DNA of 6,303 bases from an uncultured cyanobacterium. Its GTDB lineage: Bacteria; Cyanobacteriota; Cyanobacteriia; PCC-6307; Cyanobiaceae. The notes below the pieces were generated by a model. That model ran no database searches. It was not told the DNA's origin and saw only the letters and a list, made by a program, of their open reading frames with translations. The translations under genes and the position numbers were made by a program. Numbering within the stretch: the stretch's first letter is position 1; the number at the start of each line of letters is the position of its first letter. This document shows, in pieces, positions 1-5,746 of the stretch. The stretch spans positions 1-6,303 of the forward strand of contig CAIYSK010000131.1 in NCBI GenBank assembly GCA_903928835.1. The letters run 5' to 3'.

Positions 1-1016
1 AGCCCGAAGTAATCACAGTCCTGTTGGCAGCGCTCCATGCCTGACACCACATCACTCCAGAGTTCCTGAAAGCGCTCGGAGCAGGCGGCCTGCTCCAGGC
101 TGGTGCTGCGCAGATTGCCCAGGTTGAAGCTGCCATAGCGATCCGAGCTGACCGACAGCAGCTCGGGATCGAAGGTGGAGAAGTTGCCCTGCCAATCCAC
201 GCTGAGGATGGAGAAGGGGCGGTTGAGTTCGTTCTGATTCAATCGCTGGTTGCGCTGGATCAGCGCGATCACCTGCTCAAACTCCCGCAGCTGCACGGGG
301 TGCCCGTCGGCTTCGCTGAGCTGCCAGAAGGTGTCCAGAAACTGCCGGTACTGCTGTTCCCGCTCGCTGCCCTGCATGGAGCTACTGGTGTGAACGCCCT
401 CCTGCTCCTCCACGTTGAACCCCACGGCACTGATGCCGTTGTCGCGGAAGAAGTGATACATCGCCTCGGGCTGCTCCATGGCGGCCGCCGTCACCACGGC
501 GATCACATGGAAGGGGATGGCCTGGCGACGAAGGGTCTCGATCCCTTGCAGGGCCAGGGCATGGGAGCCACGGCCATTGCGGAAGCGGCGGTGGGCATCG
601 TGGATCTCCTGGGGCCCATCCACACTCACCCCAACCACGATGCGGTTGCGGCGGAAGCACGCGCACCAGTCGTCGTTGATCAAAGTGCCATTGGTCTGGA
701 TGTGCTGCTCGATCACCACCCCGCCGGCGCCGTACTCCTGCAGCCAGCTGTCGATGATTGCCGTGGCCTTGTCGTAGTAGCTGCAGGGGAGCGTGAGCGG
801 TTCGCCCGCATGCCACACCAGGGAGATATGGGGCCCGCAGAAGGGGCTCTCCAGGATGCGCTCCAGCAACAGGGGCAGCAGCTCCAGATCAAAGATCCGG
901 CGCCGTTGTCGATCGGGCAAGTAGCAGTAGTCGCAGTCAAGGTTGCAGAGCGAGGTGGCCTGCACCACCACCAGCCCGATCGGCCCGAATCGGCCCAGGT
1001 CGAGGGGGCTCCTCAC
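1..1016 (-). CDS. grrM: GrrM-type radical SAM/SPASM peptide maturase (3' end cut by window edge)
   Basis: This is probably the radical SAM enzyme that modifies the neighbouring Gly-rich precursor GrrA, by forming Trp/Phe-to-Asn C-C cyclophane links as known for three-residue cyclophane-forming enzymes. I translated 338 codons from a GTG start. Residues 10-19 (FGPIGLVVVQ) lead into the Cx3Cx2C [4Fe-4S]/SAM motif with Cys24, Cys28 and Cys31 (CNLDCDYCYLP). WHAGEPL (residues 68-74, the GGEP-like SAM contact), QTNGTLIND (107-115) and GVSVDGP (129-135) follow, all typical of SPASM-type peptide maturases. Cys330 and Cys334 near the edge look like the start of the SPASM auxiliary-cluster cysteines; the rest lies outside the window. 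The GTG start overlaps the grrA stop by four bases (GTGA), which suggests translational coupling, and no ATG in this frame would preserve the N-terminal motif. The role is inferred from family and neighbours; the fold assignment is firm. Confidence 0.93.
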   Translation of the reverse strand, partial: MRSPLDLGRFGPIGLVVVQATSLCNLDCDYCYLPDRQRRRIFDLELLPLLLERILESPFCGPHISLVWHAGEPLTLPCSYYDKATAIIDSWLQEYGAGGVVIEQHIQTNGTLINDDWCACFRRNRIVVGVSVDGPQEIHDAHRRFRNGRGSHALALQGIETLRRQAIPFHVIAVVTAAAMEQPEAMYHFFRDNGISAVGFNVEEQEGVHTSSSMQGSEREQQYRQFLDTFWQLSEADGHPVQLREFEQVIALIQRNQRLNQNELNRPFSILSVDWQGNFSTFDPELLSVSSDRYGSFNLGNLRSTSLEQAACSERFQELWSDVVSGMERCQQDCDYFG

Positions 1017-1393
1017 CAGTTGAGGAATCCGCCACCACCACCACCGCCATTACCCCAGCCGCCGCCATTGCCCCAGCCACCCCCATTGGGCCAGCCGCCG
1101 CCATTAATCCAGCCACCGCCATTGCCCCAACCGCCTCCATTGCCCCAGGCACGGCGGTAGCCCCCATTGCCCCAGCCACGGCCACCCCCATTGGCCCACC
1201 AGCTGATCTGGGTGTCGCCGGCTGGGTTGGGGTTGAACAGGGATTGGCCGCTGCCCTCGCGCAGGGCCTGGATCCGCCCCTCGAGGGGATTGCGCAGGTC
1301 GGGGGCGCGATACACCGCGGCTTCGGCGGTTTTGGTGAACAGCGCTGCTGCGGCGATGGCGGTCAGCAGATGGAGCAGCGAACGGGGGGCCAT
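1013..1393 (-). CDS. grrA: GrrA-family Gly-rich repeat RiPP precursor (cyclophane peptide)
   Basis: A 126-residue precursor peptide. Residues 1-26 look like a Sec signal peptide (hydrophobic LLHLLTAIAAAALF, then TAEA/A), which is a known feature of GrrA proteins and unusual for a RiPP leader. Residues 28-60 form a short polar region (PDLRNPLEGRIQALREG). From residue 65 the chain is almost only Gly, Asn and Trp. It contains eight W-x-N motifs starting at W66, W74, W83, W89, W95, W101, W107 and W113, plus F123-L-N, and ends in Trp126. W/F-x-N is the motif cross-linked by triceptide maturases, so up to nine cyclophanes are possible (inference). The gene lies between grrP (46-base gap) and grrM (4-base overlap) on the same strand. 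The ATG at 1393 is the only start giving an intact signal peptide; no clear Shine-Dalgarno sequence precedes it. Confidence 0.93.
   Translation of the reverse strand: MAPRSLLHLLTAIAAAALFTKTAEAAVYRAPDLRNPLEGRIQALREGSGQSLFNPNPAGDTQISWWANGGGRGWGNGGYRRAWGNGGGWGNGGGWINGGGWPNGGGWGNGGGWGNGGGGGGGFLNW
1040..1147 (-). repeat. Six tandem 18-base units coding W-x-N-G-G-G in grrA
   Basis: On the coding strand, residues 83-118 of GrrA consist of six units of exactly six residues: a W-x-N motif followed by three Gly. The variable second residue reads G, G, I, P, G, G. The DNA repeats are imperfect, with third-base changes in the Gly codons, so the array is not a fresh duplication. Two further W-x-N motifs upstream (W66, W74) sit at spacings of eight and nine residues. 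The repeats are protein-coding and are the probable cross-linking sites of the maturase. Confidence 0.9.
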
Positions 1394-1439
1394 GGTGATG
1401 TTGAACAGGTGTGGAAGGAGGACTGGACTGGGTTCTTGG

Positions 1440-2321
1440 TCAGGAACGGTCCACCAGGGCGACGCTGAGCAGCACGTTGGTGAAATAGGACTTGATGGCG
1501 CCCTGGTTCAGGTTCAGGGTGCTGCCGGGGCCGATCCATTGGTTGATGCGGCTGAGGGCTTGGGGATCGTCGTTGATGTACGCCTGCATCAGCCGGGCGA
1601 TGGCCAGGTTGCTGATGTTGAGGATTCCGGAATTGTTTTCAGGAACAATGCAGGCAACCGCCGAGCGGTTGTAAGGCACCGCTGGGGCCAGGTTGGTGCT
1701 CGCGCCAGCGCGACTCCGGTTAGCCATCAGCCAGAGGCTGTCACCAGCCAGAAATTTGACCTGGCCGCTGCCCAGGGCATTGAGGGCTGCCTGGGGATTG
1801 TCCAGGGGTACCAGGCTGGCCTTCGGCACCGCGGCGGCCAACGTGGCTTCCGCTAGGGAGTTTTTCACCACCCCGATGCGTTGTCCGACCAGGGCCGTGG
1901 GAGTGCCGTCATTGCCTGGTGGTGTCAGGAGGCGAATCCCTGAGAGGCCAAAGGGCAGGGTGTAGTCCACCACCATGGACGCCCCCCAGGTGTAGGTCAC
2001 CCCGCAGGCGATGTCGGCCGTGCCAGTCGTAATGCTGCTAAGGCCCTGATTCACCGATTGGATTGGTACAGGTTTGACCTGTACTGGCTTGCCCAAGGCC
2101 TGGCTGAGTGCTTTTTGAACTTCCGCCACGAATTCCATGGCGAGACCGGTGTAGCCGTTGCCCTGGGCGGTGGTGTAAGGCAGATCGTCATTCATCACCA
2201 GCACCTTCAGCTGCCCGGTGCGGGTCACCCTTTGCACCACCGATTCGGCCTGGGCAGCATGGGGAAGCCCCAGGCTGAGGCTGAGCAGGGTGCCGGCCAG
2301 GGCTGCTAGGGGTGCTCGCAT
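1440..2321 (-). CDS. grrP: GrrP-type orphan periplasmic substrate-binding-like protein
   Basis: A 293-residue protein of the family 3 extracellular solute-binding fold (amino-acid ABC transporter binding-protein type), known next to grrA/grrM as the orphan GrrP. Residues 1-25 are a signal peptide (hydrophobic LAALAGTLLSLSLGL, cleavage after AQA). The mature part begins with VVQRVTRTGQLKVLV (28-42) and continues with DLPYTTAQGNGYTGLAMEF (46-64), SSITTGTADIACGVTYT (95-111) and VGQRIGVVKNS (145-155), all standard landmarks of this fold. The frame stays open far upstream of 2321, but that stretch lies opposite another gene and would bury the signal peptide, so ATG 2321 is preferred. No permease or ATPase gene is in the window. 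It is the first gene of the grrP-grrA-grrM set. A role in binding or handling exported GrrA product is inference; ligand unknown. Cys106 and Cys224 could form a disulfide. Confidence 0.88.
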   Translation of the reverse strand: MRAPLAALAGTLLSLSLGLPHAAQAESVVQRVTRTGQLKVLVMNDDLPYTTAQGNGYTGLAMEFVAEVQKALSQALGKPVQVKPVPIQSVNQGLSSITTGTADIACGVTYTWGASMVVDYTLPFGLSGIRLLTPPGNDGTPTALVGQRIGVVKNSLAEATLAAAVPKASLVPLDNPQAALNALGSGQVKFLAGDSLWLMANRSRAGASTNLAPAVPYNRSAVACIVPENNSGILNISNLAIARLMQAYINDDPQALSRINQWIGPGSTLNLNQGAIKSYFTNVLLSVALVDRS

Positions 2322-2402
2322 GACAGGCCAAGGGACTGATTTTCTTGAAACTAACAACTCTTTCCCAATTTGAACGCCAGATGTTTCAACCACAATGACG
2401 AA
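2322..2402. promoter_or_regulatory. Divergent intergenic region between grrP and the GH57 gene
   Basis: This 81-base gap separates two divergent genes and is clearly richer in A+T than its surroundings, so it should contain both promoters. A TTGAAAC at 2345-2351 and its exact reverse complement GTTTCAA at 2383-2389 form a 7-base inverted repeat separated by 31 bases. TTGAAA at 2345-2350 could also serve as a -35 element for the plus strand, with only a poor -10 match (near 2366-2372) after it. I cannot name a regulator or fix a transcription start. No strong Shine-Dalgarno sequence is visible for either gene. Confidence 0.5.
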
Positions 2403-3908
2403 ATGATTGAACTGTTCGGCACAGATGCAGGCACGCCGGCCCTGCCACCCATTTCCGGCCGCGAAGCCGAGATCCTGGCCCTGGTGCAGCAGGACCAGCC
2501 GGTGTTTCTGCCCCAAACCAATCTCCAGCTGGAGCAGATCAGCTCGTGCTTCGCCTGTGCCCTGCACATGCACCAGCCGACGATTCCAGCCGGCGCCCAG
2601 GGGGAACTGATCTCCCATCTGCAGTACATGGTGGAGCACCCGGGGGAGGGTGATAACCACAACGCCGAGCCCTTTGCCCAGTGCTACAAGCGGCTCGCAG
2701 AAATCATTCCTGAGCTGATTCAGGGCGGCTGCAACCCGCGGATCATGCTCGATTACTCCGGCAATTTGCTCTGGGGTTTTGGGCAGATGGGCCGCCACGA
2801 CATCTTCGACGCCCTCAAACGCCTCGCCTGTGATCCCAGCCTGCAACCCCATGTGGAGTGGTTGGGAACGTTCTGGAGCCACGCCGTGGCGCCCTCCACG
2901 CCGATCCCCGATCTCAAGCTGCAAATCCTGGCTTGGCAGCACCATTTCGCAGCCCTGTTTGGCCCAGAGGCCCTGCAGCGGGTGAAGGGCTTCTCCCCCC
3001 CGGAGATGCACCTGCCCAACCATCCCGACACGCTCTATGCCTTCGTGAAGGCCCTTAAAGAGTGCGGCTACCGCTGGCTACTGGTGCAGGAACACAGCGT
3101 TGAAAACCCCGATGGCAGCAGCCTGCGGGACGATCAGAAGTACGGCCCCTGCCAACTGGTGGCGCGCAATTCCAGTGGGGAGAGCGTCAGCATCACCGCG
3201 CTGATCAAAACCCAGGGCTCCGACACCAAGCTGGTGGGCCAGATGCAGCCCTGTTATGAAGCCCTCGGGCGGGGCCCGGTGGCCCTGGGCGGCCGCACCA
3301 TTCCTGCCCTCGTTGCCCAGATTGCCGACGGGGAAAATGGCGGCGTGATGATGAATGAATTCCCCCAGGCCTTCATCCAGGCCCACCACCGCATCGCCTC
3401 CCAGACCATCGCGTCTCAGACCATCGCCTCCCAGGGCGGATCAGGGGGCACGGTTGCTGTTAACGGCACCGAATATCTCGAGTTGCTGGAGGCTGCCGGC
3501 ATGGAGCCCGGTGATTTCCCGCCGATCCAGGCGGTGCACCAACACAAGCTCTGGCACCAGGTGGGCGGCCAGCCCACTCCGGAATCGGTGGAAGCCGCCA
3601 TCGCCGAGCTCCAACGCAACGATCCTTCCTTCTCCATGGCCGGGGCCTCCTGGACCAACAACCTCAGTTGGGTGGAGGGCTACGCCAACGTGCTCGAGCC
3701 GATGGCCAGCCTGAGCGCCGCCTTTCACCAGCGCTTCGACCCCCTGGTGGCGGCCGATCCTGCGGTGACCCGGAGCGAGCCCTACCAGCAGGCGCTGTTG
3801 CACCTGCTGCTGTTGGAAACCAGCTGCTTCCGCTACTGGGGCCAGGGCAGCTGGACCGATTACGCCACCGAGATCCACCGGCGTGGGGTGGCCTGCCTGG
3901 AAAGTTGA
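2403..3908 (+). CDS. Glycoside hydrolase family 57-like protein (alpha-glucan-acting candidate)
   Basis: A 501-residue cytoplasmic protein without a signal peptide. GH57 enzymes cleave, transfer or branch alpha-1,4/1,6-glucans, so action on glycogen is plausible but not proven. In ATG-based numbering the motifs are: HMHQP (55-59, GH57 motif 1), SGNLLW (119-124), EWLGTFWSHAVAPSTP (152-167, motif 2-like), FSPPEM with Glu201 as candidate nucleophile (motif 3), ADGENGG with Asp309 as candidate acid/base (motif 4), and SWTNNLSWVEGY (416-427). An in-frame TTG at 2370 would add 11 residues (MNARCFNHNDE); ATG 2403 is preferred only because of codon type, since neither start has a clear ribosome binding site. 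A short tandem IASQT expansion follows the motif 4 region. The gene ends 13 bases before cobL and is probably cotranscribed with it. Family assignment is strong; exact substrate is unknown. Confidence 0.85.
   Translation: MIELFGTDAGTPALPPISGREAEILALVQQDQPVFLPQTNLQLEQISSCFACALHMHQPTIPAGAQGELISHLQYMVEHPGEGDNHNAEPFAQCYKRLAEIIPELIQGGCNPRIMLDYSGNLLWGFGQMGRHDIFDALKRLACDPSLQPHVEWLGTFWSHAVAPSTPIPDLKLQILAWQHHFAALFGPEALQRVKGFSPPEMHLPNHPDTLYAFVKALKECGYRWLLVQEHSVENPDGSSLRDDQKYGPCQLVARNSSGESVSITALIKTQGSDTKLVGQMQPCYEALGRGPVALGGRTIPALVAQIADGENGGVMMNEFPQAFIQAHHRIASQTIASQTIASQGGSGGTVAVNGTEYLELLEAAGMEPGDFPPIQAVHQHKLWHQVGGQPTPESVEAAIAELQRNDPSFSMAGASWTNNLSWVEGYANVLEPMASLSAAFHQRFDPLVAADPAVTRSEPYQQALLHLLLLETSCFRYWGQGSWTDYATEIHRRGVACLES
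3392..3436 (+). repeat. Three tandem 15-base units coding IASQT in the GH57 gene
   Basis: Units begin at 3392, 3407 and 3422, with the consensus CATCGCCTCCCAGAC. The second copy differs at two bases and the third at its last two. They keep the reading frame and encode IASQT-IASQT-IASQG followed by a GSGG stretch, in a low-complexity linker about 20 residues after the putative catalytic Asp. It looks like slippage in a loop that tolerates insertions. Confidence 0.85.
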
Positions 3909-3921
3909 GCGACTGAGCATC

Positions 3922-5286
3922 ATGGCTTCAGCGTTCATGAACCTTCTGGGAAGCACGACCTCACGAAGCACGGTGGCAGGTAGCGAGGGCGGGGTGCTGG
4001 TGGTGATCGGCACCGACGCCGGTGGCTTGGCAGGCCTGGCTCCCAGCCGATTGGAACCGCTGCGCGGGGCCCAGCTGCTAGTGGCACCGACGCGGCTGTT
4101 GGCGGAGGTGGCCCCCTGGTGGCGGGCCGAGCAGGCGGCCGGCAGGATCGCGGAGGCAAGTTCCTGCCCCGAGCTTCTGGCCAGCGACAGGCCTGAGCAG
4201 ATCGTTGGCCCGGTGGGGGAGGCCCTGTCGGCGGGGCGCCCGGCGGTGCTGCTCGCCAGCGGCGACCCCCTGTGGTTTGGCATCGGCCGGGTGTTGCTGC
4301 AGCACTTCCCCCCCGGCCAATTGCGCTTTTACCCAGCCCCCAGCTCCCTGCAGCTCGCCTTTGCCCACCTCGGCCGGCCCTGGCAGGACGCCAGTTGGGT
4401 AAGCCTGCATGGTCGCGATCCCGAGCCCCTGGGGGCGGCGTTGCAGAAACGCCCTGCGGCCCTTGCGGTCTTGACCGATCCGGGGCGAGGTGGTGCCGAC
4501 GAGGTGCGCAGGATGCTGCGGGCTTCCGGTCTGGAGGCGGCCTACGGGTTTTGGCTGTGTGAGCGGCTCGGCCATCCCCAGGAGCGGGTGCAGCGCCTGG
4601 ATTCCGCTGCCCCCATCCCGGCCGACCTTGATCCCCTGCATCTGGTGGTGCTGTTGGCCGAACCGCCCGCTCCCTTACCACCGGAAAGCTTGCCCCTGTT
4701 TGGTCTCGACGATGGCCTCTACCTGCAGCACGACGACCGGCCTGGGTTGATGACCAAGCGCGAGGTGCGCATTCAGGTGCTGGCGGAGTTGGCCCTGCCC
4801 CCAGCTGGCGTGTTCTGGGATATCGGGGCGGGGGTTGGCAGCATTGGCCTCGAGGCCCTGCGCCTGCGGCCGGCCTTGCAGCTGTTTGCCCTGGAATCCC
4901 GCGGTGGTTCCGCGGGCCTGATTGCCGCCAATGCCGAACGCCTCGGGGTGCACCCAGCCGCCATCGCCGAGGGCCGCGCCCCCCAGGCCCTGGCCTCCCT
5001 GCCCGATCCCGATCGGGTGGTGATTGGCGGCGGCGGCAAAGATCGTGTCGCCATCCTTCAGATGGTGCTCCAGAGGCTGCGGCCGGCCGGGGTGGTGGTG
5101 ATCCCCTTGGCCACCATCGAAGCCCTGGCGGAGTTGCGGCCCCTGCTGGAGCAGGCCGGTTTGGCTGTGCGGGTGGGCCAGCTGCAGGCATGGCGCGGAG
5201 CGGCCTTGGCCGATGGCACCCGCTTGGCGCCCCTCAACCCCGTGGTGCTGTTGCGGGGCGAATCACCACCTGGCGGCCTGCCTTGA
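3922..5286 (+). CDS. cobL: Bifunctional precorrin C5/C15-methyltransferase, CbiE-CbiT fusion (CobL)
   Basis: A cobalamin (probably pseudocobalamin) biosynthesis enzyme of the corrin ring stage. It uses S-adenosylmethionine to methylate C15 with loss of the C12 acetate carboxyl (CbiT part) and to methylate C5 (CbiE part). The product has 454 residues. The CbiE domain spans about 24-246 and shows VLVVIGTDAGG (25-35), LLASGDPLWFGIG (110-122) and SLHGRDPEP (161-169). A Pro-rich linker (247-258) leads to the CbiT domain (about 262-446) with TKREVR (278-283), the SAM-binding loop FWDIGAGVGSIGLEALR (298-314), Glu325 at the end of the next strand, and PDRVVIGGGGKD (363-374). Both halves look intact, and length matches fused CobL proteins. 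ATG 3922 lies 13 bases after the upstream stop; ATG 3937 is an alternative. An upstream GTG at 3883 would overlap the GH57 gene and adds no recognisable sequence. The 3' end overlaps the convergent DUF192 gene by 53 bases. Confidence 0.93.
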   Translation: MASAFMNLLGSTTSRSTVAGSEGGVLVVIGTDAGGLAGLAPSRLEPLRGAQLLVAPTRLLAEVAPWWRAEQAAGRIAEASSCPELLASDRPEQIVGPVGEALSAGRPAVLLASGDPLWFGIGRVLLQHFPPGQLRFYPAPSSLQLAFAHLGRPWQDASWVSLHGRDPEPLGAALQKRPAALAVLTDPGRGGADEVRRMLRASGLEAAYGFWLCERLGHPQERVQRLDSAAPIPADLDPLHLVVLLAEPPAPLPPESLPLFGLDDGLYLQHDDRPGLMTKREVRIQVLAELALPPAGVFWDIGAGVGSIGLEALRLRPALQLFALESRGGSAGLIAANAERLGVHPAAIAEGRAPQALASLPDPDRVVIGGGGKDRVAILQMVLQRLRPAGVVVIPLATIEALAELRPLLEQAGLAVRVGQLQAWRGAALADGTRLAPLNPVVLLRGESPPGGLP

Positions 5287-5746
5287 TGCCGAGGGCCTGG
5301 CTTTGGCCAGCTCCCAGCTCGATCACCCCATCCACGGCGCCATCGGGGCCGTAGCTGCGGCAGGGCAGGTGCATGCAGGGCTGCACGTTGGCCTCAACGG
5401 CAATCACTTGGCCGCTGCGTACAAACACCATGTCCAACGCCACTGGGGTGCGGTGCATCCAGAACTTCACCGGCTGGGCCGGCGCGAAGGGAAAGAGCAT
5501 GCCCCTTAGGGGCGGCAGCGCAGGACGCAACTGCAGGCCCCACATCTGTTGCTGGGCTGTGCGGGCCACTTCCAGCTGGATGCAGGGCCCAGTCCCGGCA
5601 TCGCCAAGGCACCACTTCGAATCCAGCGGCAAGGATTGGGGTGGGGGAGATGGCTGGGGTTTGGCGGGTGCTGCTGCCCAGGCTGCCGCGGAGCCGCCCA
5701 GGGCAAGGGCTGCCAGGGCAAGGAAAGAACGACTACAGACGGACAT
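5234..5746 (-). CDS. Secreted DUF192 family protein
   Basis: A 170-residue protein with an N-terminal signal peptide (hydrophobic FLALAALALGGSAAAWAA, residues 8-25, cleavage near residues 24-26) and a Pro-rich spacer (27-40). The rest matches DUF192: QQMWGLQLRPALPPLRGMLFPF (66-87, the GLM..R..L..GMLF pattern), KFWMHRTPVALDMVFVRSGQVIAVE (94-118, the FWM.nT..pLD..F pattern) and VIELGAGQSQALGIKAG (141-157). Function of DUF192 is unknown. Four Cys at 46, 55, 124 and 129 lie in the exported part and could form disulfides (inference). There is no Cys at the expected cleavage site, so it is not a lipoprotein. ATG 5746 gives the signal peptide and shares its A with the stop codon of the upstream regulator gene (TGATG), which argues for coupled translation. 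The reading frame continues upstream to 5911, but that part overlaps the regulator. Confidence 0.88.
   Translation of the reverse strand: MSVCSRSFLALAALALGGSAAAWAAAPAKPQPSPPPQSLPLDSKWCLGDAGTGPCIQLEVARTAQQQMWGLQLRPALPPLRGMLFPFAPAQPVKFWMHRTPVALDMVFVRSGQVIAVEANVQPCMHLPCRSYGPDGAVDGVIELGAGQSQALGIKAGRQVVIRPATAPRG

Noticed and set aside
300..1160. Plus-strand open frame of 286 codons with a Pro-rich repeat tail
   Set aside because: It is antisense to grrM and grrA. Its PPPLPQ repeats are simply the complement of the Gly/Trp/Asn codons of grrA, and it shows no domain.
1020..1200. Regular repeats resembling a CRISPR or minisatellite
   Set aside because: The 18-base period keeps the reading frame and encodes a recognised Gly-rich precursor; there are no unique spacers.
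2322..3023. Upstream 234-codon extension of the grrP frame
   Set aside because: It runs antisense to the GH57 gene, and the signal peptide beginning at 2321 would become internal. The frame is open by chance.
3935..5191. Minus-strand open frame of 418 codons
   Set aside because: It lies opposite cobL; its Pro/Arg/Gly-rich composition is what G+C-rich codons give in the complementary frame.
5297..5310. CTGGC-TTTG-GCCAG hairpin as a terminator for cobL
   Set aside because: The stem has only five pairs, no T-tract follows, and it lies inside the DUF192 coding sequence.
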